Shown here piece after piece: positions 6,984 through 15,410 of a DNA stretch of 36,051 bases. The position numbers were made by a program, and so were the translations under genes. Origin of the DNA: Thermoleophilia bacterium (GTDB lineage Bacteria > Actinomycetota > Thermoleophilia > Gaiellales > JAICJC01); the NCBI GenBank assembly GCA_025927685.1, contig JAICKX010000019.1, forward strand, positions 1 through 36,051, written 5' to 3'. The first letter of the stretch is position 1. Each line of letters opens with the position of its first letter. A model generated the notes under the pieces. That model searched no databases. It was not told where the DNA came from and was given only the letters and a program-made list of their open reading frames with translations.

Positions 6984-8339
6984 CTACGCCGCGAGCTCGG
7001 CGCCCGAGTGGAGAAGTTCGCGCAGCGCCGCGATGCTCCTGCCGTCGAGCCGGGTGCCCGCGTCGGCGTCAAGGATCGCGAACACGCGGTCGAGCGGCAT
7101 CGCCGCGTGGTACGGGCGGTCGTTCGCGAGGGCGTCGTAGACGTCCGCGACAGCCAGGATGCGGGCCGGGAGCGGCAGCGCCTCCGCGTCCAGGCCGCGG
7201 TGATAGCCGCTGCCGTCGAGCCGCTCGTGGTGGGAGGCGGCGGTGCCCGCGATCGGGCGCAGGCACTCGACCTGGGCGAGCACCTCGGCCGTGTAGGCTG
7301 GGTGGCGGCGCATGACCTCCCACTCGGCCGGCGTCAGCCGGCCCGGCTTGTCGAGGACGGAGTTCGGGACGCCGAGCTTCCCGAGGTCGTGAAGCAGGCC
7401 GGCCCGGCGCAGGTCGCGGCGCTCGCGCGGGCCGAGACCGAGCACGTCTGCGATGCCCACGGCGGTCTCGGCGACCCGCTCGGAGTGGCGGGAGGTGAAG
7501 GGCGACTTGGCGTCGACGACCCGGGCGAAGGCCTCGGCGATCAGGTCGAGCCGGTCGTCGTCTGCGAGGACGACGCGCTCCGCGGGCTCCAGGGCGGCGA
7601 CGTGCGTCGTCACGTCGGGCGACGCGACGAGGCGCCAGAACGCGCCGTCGGCGGAGATCCGCTCGAAGGCGGTCACGAGCGACGGGTCGAACCAGGTGCC
7701 GCGCCGGCGCCGGGCCACGCCCGCGGCCGCCGCCGGGCCTCCCGCGGCGAAGAACACCTCGGCGGTCTGTGCGAGCGCGACGATCCGGCCGAGCAGCGAG
7801 ATCTGCTCGCCGCGCAGCCCGGCCGGCTTCCCGCGGCCGTCCCAGTGCTCGTCGGCCGATGCCATGGCGACGACGGTCGCGTCCGGGAACTCGAGCAGCT
7901 GGAGGATCCGGGCGCCGCGGTCGCAGCGCAGGCCGACCAGCTCCTCGCCGAGGCGGGCGCCGTCTCGGGCCACGGCCGCCATCCGGCGGACGCGGTCGAC
8001 CGGCGAGCCGGCCGTCGCGCCGGCGATGTGGCGAACCGTCTGCGACGGTCGGTTCCAGTCGATCCGCTTGAGCCCGGCCTTGAACTCGAGGTCGTCGCCA
8101 CCGAGGAGCTGCGAGACCCGGGCGGCGGTGCTCGAGCAGCCGACGTCCTTCAGGAGCAGGGCGTAGAACAGGGCGGAGCGATCGGCGGCGTCGAGGCCCA
8201 CGTCCGCCGCGAGCCGCATCCCGATCATGCAGCTCCGGGCGGCGTGACCCATCGGCTGGCCCTCGGTCAGGTCGACAGCACGCGAGAGCGCCGAGATGAC
8301 CTCGGACTGGCGGACGAGAAGGCCGGCGGCGTCGGGCAC
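6984..8339 (-). CDS. HD-GYP domain protein with a second, degenerate HD-like half
   Basis: About 451 aa if started at the GTG at 8339. The C-terminal third is a full HD-GYP domain: HDLGK with metal ligands His317-Asp318, then SHHERLDGSGYHRG (about 369-382), then ARILAVADVYDAL. HD-GYP enzymes hydrolyse cyclic-di-GMP or related dinucleotides. The N-terminal half repeats the fold in decayed form: the HD pair is replaced by KD (LLLKDVG, ~61-67), yet the GYP-like segment EHWDGRGKPAGL (~164-175) is kept. Such tandem architecture suggests a sensory or dimerising N-half. The start is uncertain: no Shine-Dalgarno is seen and the frame stays open upstream, but this GTG lies 44 bp after the preceding stop. 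Confidence 0.82.
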   Translation of the reverse strand: MPDAAGLLVRQSEVISALSRAVDLTEGQPMGHAARSCMIGMRLAADVGLDAADRSALFYALLLKDVGCSSTAARVSQLLGGDDLEFKAGLKRIDWNRPSQTVRHIAGATAGSPVDRVRRMAAVARDGARLGEELVGLRCDRGARILQLLEFPDATVVAMASADEHWDGRGKPAGLRGEQISLLGRIVALAQTAEVFFAAGGPAAAAGVARRRRGTWFDPSLVTAFERISADGAFWRLVASPDVTTHVAALEPAERVVLADDDRLDLIAEAFARVVDAKSPFTSRHSERVAETAVGIADVLGLGPRERRDLRRAGLLHDLGKLGVPNSVLDKPGRLTPAEWEVMRRHPAYTAEVLAQVECLRPIAGTAASHHERLDGSGYHRGLDAEALPLPARILAVADVYDALANDRPYHAAMPLDRVFAILDADAGTRLDGRSIAALRELLHSGAELAA

Positions 8340-8382
8340 GACACCATGGTTATCGGCGCGCTCCGGCGGCCGCTCAAGGCGG

Positions 8383-8661
8383 CTACGCGGCGTGGACGCG
8401 CCGGAGCCGCGGGAGCTCGACGGGGACGCCGCGGGACTGCGCCGCCTCGACCAGGTCCTCGGCGCGAACCGCCGCCTCACCCGCGGATCCGCCCGTGGCC
8501 GTCGCCACCACCCGGTCCCAGCCCGGCGTATGGAGCCAGGCGCGGATGCGCGGTGTGCGCTGCGCGAAGGCCACCGACGTCACTCGCAGCCCGGCGTAGC
8601 GGCTGGGACGGTCGATGACGACCGCGTCGCGTGGGCCGTACGGCGGGACGGACTCGCTCAT
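8383..8661 (-). CDS. Small hypothetical protein, 92 aa
   Basis: A short soluble protein from an ATG at 8661, directly upstream of and on the same strand as the HD-GYP gene. It contains a plausible beta-rich core (DAVVIDRPSRYAGLRVTSVAF, then PRIRAWLHTPGWDRVVATATGG) and a helical tail rich in Ala, Glu and Arg. I recognise no family. G/C-rich third positions and conservative spacing to the next gene support it as real, but there is no clear Shine-Dalgarno. It is divergent from the secreted Vps62-like gene, with a 136-bp shared promoter region. Confidence 0.45.
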   Translation of the reverse strand: MSESVPPYGPRDAVVIDRPSRYAGLRVTSVAFAQRTPRIRAWLHTPGWDRVVATATGGSAGEAAVRAEDLVEAAQSRGVPVELPRLRRVHAA

Positions 8662-8797
8662 CACCCGAGAAACCGCACGACCGCGCCGGCGCGTTACACG
8701 GGGTCGCCCGATTCGAGGGATTTCCCCCATGCGACGGTGGGCGGGGACGGCCTACGTTGGCGGTGCGCATCCTGTCACTCGACCATGAGGAGGAGAC

Positions 8798-9829
8798 ATG
8801 CGTACCTCGATCCGCCGGCTCTACGCGTGCGCGACGGCCGTCGCCTGCTTCGCGGCCCTCTCGGGCACGGCGCTGGCCTCCACGCACGCAGCGCGGATGC
8901 TCGCTCGGTACCAGCCGGTGACCGTCATGGACCCGAACGAGGCGTTTGCGCCGACAAGCGTCGCGACGTTCGTGGCCGACGCCGACCTCGAGACCCAGAC
9001 CGCGCCCAACACCTGGGCCCTGGTCACCTCGAGCCCGGCGCTCGGGTCGCTCCCGTCCGCGCCGACCGCGGCCTGCGCCGCCCAGGGGCTCGTGCCGTGC
9101 TACCGGCTGAACCAGCGCGACTGCACTCCCGCGGCCGGCGCAGCGGCGGTGGCGTGCTACCAGGCGGACTGGCTGAGCCCGGCGCCGCGGAGCGTCGTCT
9201 ATGGGCGGGCCACCCGGGCCGGCCGGACGACCGTCCTCCAGTACTGGTACTTCTACTACGACGACTTCTACAGCTACCGCTACCCGCCGGACGACTTCAT
9301 CTGGCAGGCGCACGAGGGCGACTGGGAGAACGTGACGGTGCTGCTCCGGCGCGGCGCGGAGCACCCGCGCTGGGTGGGGTACTCCCAGCACTGCACGGGC
9401 GAGCGCCGGAGCTGGGCGGCCACGCCACGCTGGCATGGCTCCACGCATCCCGTCGTCGACGTCGGGATCGGCTCGCACGCGAACTTCTTCGCGACCGGCG
9501 AGCACCCGATCGCCACGCAGTGCATCCCGGCTGCGGCAATCGCGTTCCTCCAGCAGCAGGGGCTCGCGCTTCCCGACGACCACTCGCACGCCGGCCAGGC
9601 CTACGGCCCGGCCCGGGCCGCCGGCGTGATGCGGACGGCGATCGAGCGGGTCGCCGCGACGCGGCCGCGCTGGATGCGGTTCGCCGGGACGTGGGGCGAC
9701 TACCAGTTCTTCCACGGCCCCGACCCCATCGGGACGGTCGTCTCGGGGCTCGCGCCGGCGACGCCTCCCGCCCAGACGCTGTGGCAGCACCCGGTGCAGA
9801 CCGTGCTCGGCTGGCCGCGCAGCGGCTGA
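8798..9829 (+). CDS. Secreted Vps62-related protein
   Basis: 343 aa with a Sec signal peptide (RRLYACATAV...ALSGTALA, cleavage near residue 27). The central part carries the hallmark of the Vps62/DUF946-like family: LQYWYFYYDDF, HEGDWENVTVLL, a YSQHC segment, and GIGSHANFFATGEH. Members in bacteria are exported proteins of unknown biochemical function; the conserved His/Asp/Trp cluster suggests a metal or sugar site, which is inference. Five cysteines in the mature protein suggest disulfides. A strong GAGGAGG Shine-Dalgarno precedes the ATG at 8798. It ends 63 bp before the respiratory operon and is separated from it by an inverted repeat. Confidence 0.72.
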   Translation: MRTSIRRLYACATAVACFAALSGTALASTHAARMLARYQPVTVMDPNEAFAPTSVATFVADADLETQTAPNTWALVTSSPALGSLPSAPTAACAAQGLVPCYRLNQRDCTPAAGAAAVACYQADWLSPAPRSVVYGRATRAGRTTVLQYWYFYYDDFYSYRYPPDDFIWQAHEGDWENVTVLLRRGAEHPRWVGYSQHCTGERRSWAATPRWHGSTHPVVDVGIGSHANFFATGEHPIATQCIPAAAIAFLQQQGLALPDDHSHAGQAYGPARAAGVMRTAIERVAATRPRWMRFAGTWGDYQFFHGPDPIGTVVSGLAPATPPAQTLWQHPVQTVLGWPRSG

Positions 9830-9847
9830 GGCCGGACCGGCGATGAA

Positions 9848-9889
9848 CGCCTGCGAATACTCGGCCGAAGCGCCGGGTATTCGCAGGCG
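9848..9889. promoter_or_regulatory. 13-bp perfect inverted repeat upstream of the cytochrome oxidase operon
   Basis: CGCCTGCGAATAC (9848-9860) and GTATTCGCAGGCG (9877-9889) are exact reverse complements with a 16-nt spacer. The right arm ends 4 bp before the ctaC GTG, so it overlaps the ribosome-binding region. It may terminate the Vps62-like transcript, act as an operator, or fold to hide the ctaC start. No U-tract follows. Confidence 0.5.
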
Positions 9890-9892
9890 AAG

Positions 9893-10909
9893 GTGAGACT
9901 CCGAATCGCGCGCGCCACCTCGAGGGCAGGGTTTGCTGCGGCCTGCGTGCTGCTCGTGCTCGGGTCCGGGTGTGGGTCGAATCAGTCGATCACGAGCCCC
10001 GTCACCGACCCGGCGCGCGAGATCGACACACTCTGGTGGGCGATGTTCGCCGTCGGGATGGTCATCTTCGGCATCGTCCTGGGGCTGCTCGTCCTGGCGT
10101 ATGTGCGGCGGCGGCGCGCCACCGACCACGACCGGGCCGAGCGGATGTCCTACGCGGTCATCCTGGGCGGCGGCATGGTCGCGCCGGTCATCGTCCTCGC
10201 GGTGCTCTTCGCCTTCGTGATCCGGGTCATGCCCGCCGTGTCGGCGCCGAAGCCCGGGGCGACCAGCCTCACGGTCGAGGTGACCGGCCACCAGTGGTAC
10301 TGGGAGGTGCGCTACCCGGGCACGGATGCGGTGACGGCCAACGAGATCCACCTCCCGGCCCGCACTCGCGTCCGGATCGTCGCCCGCACGGCCGACGTGA
10401 TCCACAGCTTCTGGGCGCCGCGCCTCAACCGCAAGATCGACATGATCCCCGGCCGCTCGAACAGCATCGAGCTCGACGTGCCGAAGGTCGGCACCTACCG
10501 CGGCCAGTGCTCGGAGTTCTGCGGCGTCGGCCACGCCGAGATGGCCTTCCGGGTGATCGTGCAGCCGCCGGACGCCTTCCGAACCTGGCTCGACCACCAG
10601 GCGCAGCCCGCCGAGACGCCGTCGGGGGGCCAGGCGCTCGCCGGGCAGCAGCAGTTCATGTCGGCGTCGTGCCAGGACTGCCACACGATCCGCGGCACGC
10701 CCGCGGACGGGCGGGTCGGACCCGACCTCACCCACATCGGGAGCCGGCGCACGCTCGCCGCGCTGACCATCCCGAACACCTCTCGCAACCTCTTCCAGTG
10801 GATCACGAACCCGCAGTGGTGGAAGCCGGGCAGCCGCATGCCCGGGTTCGCGTCGCTGCCCGTCTCCGCCCGGCGGGCGCTCGTCGCCTACCTGGAGGGG
10901 CTGCACTGA
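9893..10909 (+). CDS. ctaC: Cytochrome c oxidase subunit II with fused cytochrome c domain
   Basis: CuA-carrying subunit that receives electrons and passes them to subunit I; 338 aa. The N-terminus is lipoprotein-like (Cys27 in VLGSGC), followed by two membrane helices (~48-70, 88-112). The cupredoxin domain has the full CuA set: His171, Cys206, Glu208, Cys210, His214, Met217 (GQCSEFCGVGHAEM at 204-217). A C-terminal class I cytochrome c domain follows (CQDCH at 260-264, axial Met probably 316 in RMPGF). This fusion makes the enzyme caa3-type, so no soluble cytochrome c is needed. The GTG at 9893 opens the operon; its ribosome-binding region is partly inside an inverted repeat. Confidence 0.96.
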   Translation: MRLRIARATSRAGFAAACVLLVLGSGCGSNQSITSPVTDPAREIDTLWWAMFAVGMVIFGIVLGLLVLAYVRRRRATDHDRAERMSYAVILGGGMVAPVIVLAVLFAFVIRVMPAVSAPKPGATSLTVEVTGHQWYWEVRYPGTDAVTANEIHLPARTRVRIVARTADVIHSFWAPRLNRKIDMIPGRSNSIELDVPKVGTYRGQCSEFCGVGHAEMAFRVIVQPPDAFRTWLDHQAQPAETPSGGQALAGQQQFMSASCQDCHTIRGTPADGRVGPDLTHIGSRRTLAALTIPNTSRNLFQWITNPQWWKPGSRMPGFASLPVSARRALVAYLEGLH

Positions 10910-12816
10910 TGGCCGTCGAGAGCTCCGCTCCGGCGGCGGTCGAGCGGATCCACCGGCTCGACCGGATCTGGGCTGAGCGCCCGGGCCTGACCGGCTGGAT
11001 CACCACCACCGACCACAAGCGCATCGGCCTCCTCTACCTGGCGACGTCGCTCGCCTTCTTCGCGGCCGGCGGGGCCGAGGCGCTCGTGATGCGCACCCAG
11101 CTCGCCGAGCCGAAGGAGCACGTGATCGGCCCGGCGACCTACGACCAGCTCATGACCATGCACGGCGTCACGATGATCTTCTTCTTCGTGATCCCGCTCT
11201 CGATCGGGGCGTTCGGCAACTACCTGGTGCCGCTCATGATCGGCGCGCGCGACATGGCGTTCCCGCGGATGAACGCGTTCAGCTACTGGCTCTTCCTCGG
11301 ATCGGGCGTGCTCGTGTACACGAGCCTGCTGCTCGGGATGGCCCCCGACGCCGGCTGGTTCGACTACGTGCCGCTGGCGTCGCGCCGGTTCAGCCCGGGC
11401 CTCGGCATCGACTTCTACGCGCTCGGCCTGATCCTGAACGGCATCTCGTCGACCGCCGCGGCGGCCAACTTCCTGGTCACCATCGCCAAGCTGCGCGCGC
11501 CCGGGATGTCGCTGAACCGCATGCCGCTCTTCTGCTATGCGATCCTGGCGACGGCCTTCTCGCTCATCTTCGCGCTCCCGGCGCTGACGGCCGACCTGGT
11601 GTTCCTCGAGCTCGACCGCAAGCTCGACTTCAGGTTCTTCGACGTCGCCCACGGCGGCGATCCGCTCCTGTGGCAGCACCTCTTCTGGATCTTCGGCCAC
11701 CCCGAGGTGTACATCATCGTCCTGCCGGCGTTCGGGATCGCGACCTCGATCATCCCCACGTTCACGCGCCGGATGATGGCCGCCTTCCCGCTCGTCGCGG
11801 TCGCCGAGCTGCTCGTGGCGTTCATCGGGTTCGGCGTGTGGGTGCACCACATGTTCGCGACCGGCCTGCCGCAGATGACGATGGTCTTCTTCGCCGCCGC
11901 GAGCCTCATCATCGTCATCCCGAGCGGCATCCAGATCTTCGCCTGGTGCATGACCCTGGTCACGGGACAGCCCGAGTTCAAGACGCCGCTCCTCTTCATC
12001 GTCGGGTTCATCGTCTTCTTCGTCTTCGGCGGCCTCTCCGGGATCACGCTCGCCGCCGTCCCCTTCGATCAGCAGGTCACCGATACGTATTACGTCGTCG
12101 CGCACTTCCATTACGTCATCTGGGGCGCGGCGGTGTTCCCGCTGCTCGGCGGGCTGTACTACTGGTTTCCGAAGGTCACCGGCCGCATGTACCACGAGCG
12201 CATCGGCCAGCTGACGTTCTGGCTCGTCTTCGCCGGGACCAACCTCACCTTCTTCCCGATGCATATCTCCGGGATGGACGGGATGCCCAGGCGCGTGTGG
12301 ACGTATCCATCGGGGTTGGGCTGGGGCCTCACGAACCTGCTCTCGACGATCGGCGCGTTCCTGCTCGCCGGCGGGCTCGTCGCGCTGCTCGTGAACCTCG
12401 TCGTGAGCGCATACCGTGGGGCCCCGGCCGGTCCCAACCCGTACGGGGGCGCCACGCTCGAATGGGCGACCACGTCGCCGCCGCCGCCCTACAACTTCGC
12501 CGTCATCCCGCAGGTGACGAGCGCCTACGCGTCCTGGGACGAGGATGACCGGGCGAGCGACCGGCGCCGCCTGGAGCACGGCGACCTGGTGCTCGAGGAA
12601 GGCCACAGGACGACGGCCAGCACGCCCGTCGACGGGCACCTGGACGGCGTCCTGCACATGCCGTCGGAGTCCCCCTGGCCGTTCGTGCTCGGCGTCGTCG
12701 CGACGCTGGGCACGGCGTTCGTGCTCACCGACCACTACCTGATCGCCGCCCTGACGGCGGCGCTCGCCGCCGGGGTCCTGACGCTCTGGCACGCCAAGGA
12801 GCCGGCGGAGGCATGA
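10909..12816 (+). CDS. ctaD: Cytochrome c oxidase subunit I
   Basis: Catalytic heme-copper subunit, 635 aa. Key residues are visible: heme ligand His85 in MTMHG; CuB ligand His264, D-channel Glu266 and cross-linked Tyr268 in GHPEVY (263-268); CuB ligands His313-His314 in WVHHMF; and heme ligands in VVAHFHYVIWG. The glutamate in HPEVY makes it an A1-type proton-pumping oxidase. About twelve helices are followed by a cytosolic linker and an unusual C-terminal extension with two more hydrophobic segments (~590-628), possibly replacing a separate subunit IV. Its ATG overlaps the ctaC stop (TGATG). Confidence 0.97.
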   Translation: MAVESSAPAAVERIHRLDRIWAERPGLTGWITTTDHKRIGLLYLATSLAFFAAGGAEALVMRTQLAEPKEHVIGPATYDQLMTMHGVTMIFFFVIPLSIGAFGNYLVPLMIGARDMAFPRMNAFSYWLFLGSGVLVYTSLLLGMAPDAGWFDYVPLASRRFSPGLGIDFYALGLILNGISSTAAAANFLVTIAKLRAPGMSLNRMPLFCYAILATAFSLIFALPALTADLVFLELDRKLDFRFFDVAHGGDPLLWQHLFWIFGHPEVYIIVLPAFGIATSIIPTFTRRMMAAFPLVAVAELLVAFIGFGVWVHHMFATGLPQMTMVFFAAASLIIVIPSGIQIFAWCMTLVTGQPEFKTPLLFIVGFIVFFVFGGLSGITLAAVPFDQQVTDTYYVVAHFHYVIWGAAVFPLLGGLYYWFPKVTGRMYHERIGQLTFWLVFAGTNLTFFPMHISGMDGMPRRVWTYPSGLGWGLTNLLSTIGAFLLAGGLVALLVNLVVSAYRGAPAGPNPYGGATLEWATTSPPPPYNFAVIPQVTSAYASWDEDDRASDRRRLEHGDLVLEEGHRTTASTPVDGHLDGVLHMPSESPWPFVLGVVATLGTAFVLTDHYLIAALTAALAAGVLTLWHAKEPAEA

Positions 12817-13385
12817 CCACGACGCCCATTCCCCGCGCCCGCCCCAACGGCTGGTACGGCATGCTGGTGCTGGTCGCGACGGAGTCGGCGCTCTTCGGGG
12901 CGCTCCTCGCCACCTACGCGTACCTGCACTTCCACGACCCCCGCTGGCCACCGCCGGGCATCGAGCCGCCCAGCATCACCGCGCCGCTCGTCCTCTCGCT
13001 CGTGCTCGTGGCGACGATCGCACCGATGGCGCTCGCCGCGCGCACGGCCCGCCGCCGCCGTGCAGGCCCGCTCGTCGCGCCGATCGCGCTCGCGCTGATC
13101 GTGCAGGTCGCCTACCTGGCGTTCCAGGCGCACCTCTACGCCGACGACCTGGATCGCTTCTCGGCCGGCGGCAGCGCGTACGGGTCGATCTACTTCACGC
13201 TGCTCGCGGTCCACCACGCGCACGTCGGGGTGGGCGTGCTCCTCGACTGCTGGCTCCTCGCCCGCGTGCGCGGCGGCCTCACCGAGTACCGGCGGGGAGC
13301 GGTGATGGCGATCGCGCTCTACTGGTACTTCGTCGGCCTGGTCGGGCTCGCCGTGACGGCCACCATCCTCATACCGTCGTGGTGA
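12813..13385 (+). CDS. ctaE: Cytochrome c oxidase subunit III
   Basis: 190 aa membrane protein with five predicted helices, short compared with seven-helix subunit III proteins but normal for actinobacterial forms. Typical segments: GMLVLVATESALFGALLATY near the N-terminus, GSIYFTLLAVHHAHVGVGV around 128-146, and ALYWYFVGLVGLAV near the end. It stabilises subunit I and proton uptake. Its ATG overlaps the ctaD stop by four bases (ATGA), implying translational coupling. Confidence 0.92.
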   Translation: MTTTPIPRARPNGWYGMLVLVATESALFGALLATYAYLHFHDPRWPPPGIEPPSITAPLVLSLVLVATIAPMALAARTARRRRAGPLVAPIALALIVQVAYLAFQAHLYADDLDRFSAGGSAYGSIYFTLLAVHHAHVGVGVLLDCWLLARVRGGLTEYRRGAVMAIALYWYFVGLVGLAVTATILIPSW

Positions 13386-13759
13386 GGCTGGGCCGCAGCC
13401 CGCGCCTGGCGCTCGCGCTCGAGTGGTACGCGCTCCTGGGCGCGCCGCTGGCATGGACGGCGCAGCTCGTGACCGGCTACGGGCTCACCGAGGCGGCCTG
13501 CGGCCCCTCGGGCCGCGCCTGGAACATCGGCGTCCACGCCTGGGAGGCCGTGATCTTCGTCCTCGCCCTGCTGGTCGCGGCGGGCGGGTGGGCGTCGGCT
13601 GCGGCGCTCCACCGGGCAGTCATCCGCGGCGACCTCGCCGATCCGTACGGCCGGGTCAAGTTCCAGACGATGATCGGCCTCATCGTCGGGGCGATCTTCC
13701 TCGTGGGGATCCTCTACACCGGGGCCGGCGTGCAGACGCTGGATGAGTGCAGGCGATGA
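13382..13759 (+). CDS. Small membrane protein of the oxidase operon
   Basis: 125 aa from the GTG at 13382, which overlaps the ctaE stop (GTGA); another GTG sits one codon earlier. Three hydrophobic segments are seen: EWYALLGAPLAWTAQLV, VIFVLALLVAAGGW and MIGLIVGAIFLVGILYTG. There are two cysteines (AACG, DEC). I do not recognise a named family. Its place inside the operon and its overlapping start and stop suggest an accessory or assembly subunit of the oxidase or supercomplex; that role is inferred from position alone. Confidence 0.75.
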   Translation: MRLGRSPRLALALEWYALLGAPLAWTAQLVTGYGLTEAACGPSGRAWNIGVHAWEAVIFVLALLVAAGGWASAAALHRAVIRGDLADPYGRVKFQTMIGLIVGAIFLVGILYTGAGVQTLDECRR

Positions 13760-14526
13760 GACGGGCGGCGCTCGTGCTCCTGGCGGCGGCCGCGCTCTTC
13801 GTCGCGCTGACGGCGGCGCCGGCCCGCGGCGACAGCACGCCCCGCTCGGCGCTCGCCGGCCGGGGAGCGGAGCTCTACGCGGAGAACTGCTCGAGCTGCC
13901 ACGGGATCGCCGGTGCCGGCATCGGGGCGCCGAGCACGGTGCACGGCGTCGGCGACGTCGCCGGCTTCGGGCCGTCGCTGCGCGGCGTCGGCGCGCTCGC
14001 CGCCGACTTCTACCTGCGCACCGGGTACATGCCGCTTCGCAACCCGTCGGTGCAGCCGCGCCGCTCGAAGGTCGAGTTCTCCCCCGACCAGATCCGCGCG
14101 CTCGTGGCGTACGTGGCCTCGCTCGCGCCCGGCCCCGGGATCCCGACGCCGCATCCGGCCCGGGGCAGCCTGAGCGAGGGCATGAGCCTCTTCGTCCAGA
14201 ACTGCGCCGGCTGCCATCAGGCCGCAGCCGCAGGCGGGTACGTGCCCGACGCGGTGGCCCCGCCGCTCGGCCCCAACTCGCCGCGTGACATCGCCGAGGC
14301 GGTGCGGATCGGGCCCAACCTGATGCCGAGGTTCTCGCAGAGCCGGCTCACCGACGCGCAGCTCGACTCGCTGATCGCCTACCTCCTCTACGCGCGCCAC
14401 CCCGACGACCGCGGCGGCGTCGCCCTCGGCCACGTCGGACCGGTGCCCGAGGGCCTCGTCGCCTGGCTTGTGGCGGGCGTCGTGCTGGTCGGCGTCTGCA
14501 TCACGATCGCGCGGAGGCCGGCGTGA
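13756..14526 (+). CDS. qcrC: Menaquinol-cytochrome c reductase, diheme cytochrome c subunit
   Basis: 256 aa. A signal-anchor (LVLLAAAALFVAL) is followed by two class I cytochrome c domains, each with a CXXCH heme site: CSSCH at about 45-49 and CAGCH at about 150-154. A C-terminal helix (WLVAGVVLVGVCITIA) anchors it. This is the actinobacterial cytochrome cc that wires the bc complex directly to the oxidase. The ATG at 13756 overlaps the previous stop (ATGA); a GTG nine bases earlier is possible but less likely. Confidence 0.92.
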   Translation: MRRAALVLLAAAALFVALTAAPARGDSTPRSALAGRGAELYAENCSSCHGIAGAGIGAPSTVHGVGDVAGFGPSLRGVGALAADFYLRTGYMPLRNPSVQPRRSKVEFSPDQIRALVAYVASLAPGPGIPTPHPARGSLSEGMSLFVQNCAGCHQAAAAGGYVPDAVAPPLGPNSPRDIAEAVRIGPNLMPRFSQSRLTDAQLDSLIAYLLYARHPDDRGGVALGHVGPVPEGLVAWLVAGVVLVGVCITIARRPA

Positions 14527-15410
14527 CGCGGCGCCGAGCCGAGCTCGTCGTGGCGGCGCTCCTGGTTCTGGCGGCGCTCTGCGCAGCCGGCTTCGTGGCC
14601 GTCTACGCACTGGATGCGATCCCGGACCAGACGCAGTACCTCGGTCTCGCGCTGGGCGCCGCCTTCCTCTGCGTGGCGGGCGCGCTCCTCGTGGCCGGCC
14701 GGCACCTGGTCGTGACGGAGGACGGCGAGTCCGAGTACGGGCATCCCTCACCGGAGACGGCCGAGCGGCTCGTCGACATCGGGGACGAGACCGTCGCCGG
14801 GATCCGGCGCCGGCGGCTCCTGACCGGCGCCGCGGCCGTCGCGACGACGGCGATCGGCGCCGCCCTGCTGGCGCCGGTCGTCTCGCTGGGCCCGGTCTTC
14901 GACCTGGCGGCGATGGCGCGGACGCCGTGGCGGCGCGGGCGACGGCTCGTCGACGAGGAGGGCAACCCGGTCCCGGCCTCGGCGATCCAGCCGGACGAGT
15001 TCCTGACGGCGTTCCCCGAGGGCGCCGATCCCGAGGAGATCGGCTCGCCGATCATCCTCGTCCGGCTCGATCCGGCGAGCCTGCGGCTTCCGGCCTCGCG
15101 GCGGAGCTGGGCGCCCGGCGGCATCGTCGGGTACTCGAAGGTGTGCACCCATGCCGGGTGCGCCATCGCGCTCTACCGGGCGCCGCTCTTCCAGCCGGCG
15201 GAGCAGCCGCCGGGGCTGGTGTGCCCGTGCCACTACTCGACGTTCGACCCGGCCACCGGCGGCACCGTCGTCTTCGGCCCGGCCGGCCGGGCGCTGCCGC
15301 AGCTGCCGCTTCGGATCGACCGCCAGGGGAACCTGCGGGCCGGCGGGACGTTCTCCGGGCCGGTCGGGCCGTCCTGGTGGGGCGTGCGCCGGGGGAGGGC
15401 GACCTCGTGA
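14523..15410 (+). CDS. qcrA: Rieske iron-sulfur subunit of the menaquinol-cytochrome c reductase
   Basis: 295 aa. Three hydrophobic segments at about 8-30, 38-59 and 100-124 match the three-helix actinobacterial QcrA. The Rieske domain has both cluster-binding boxes: VCTHAGC with ligands Cys208 and His210, and CPCHYS with ligands Cys234 and His237; Cys213 and Cys236 should form the conserved disulfide. It moves electrons from menaquinol to the cytochrome cc subunit. The GTG at 14523 overlaps the qcrC stop. Confidence 0.94.
   Translation: MTRRRAELVVAALLVLAALCAAGFVAVYALDAIPDQTQYLGLALGAAFLCVAGALLVAGRHLVVTEDGESEYGHPSPETAERLVDIGDETVAGIRRRRLLTGAAAVATTAIGAALLAPVVSLGPVFDLAAMARTPWRRGRRLVDEEGNPVPASAIQPDEFLTAFPEGADPEEIGSPIILVRLDPASLRLPASRRSWAPGGIVGYSKVCTHAGCAIALYRAPLFQPAEQPPGLVCPCHYSTFDPATGGTVVFGPAGRALPQLPLRIDRQGNLRAGGTFSGPVGPSWWGVRRGRATS

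Noticed and set aside
8477-10906. Long open frame (809 codons) on the minus strand across the Vps62-like and ctaC genes
   Set aside because: It is antisense to two genes with firm motifs; its translation is Arg/Val/Asp-rich without domains, as expected for a shadow in GC-rich DNA.
10888-12951. 687-codon minus-strand frame opposite ctaD
   Set aside because: Antisense shadow of subunit I; composition is dominated by Arg, Glu, Asp and His with no motif.
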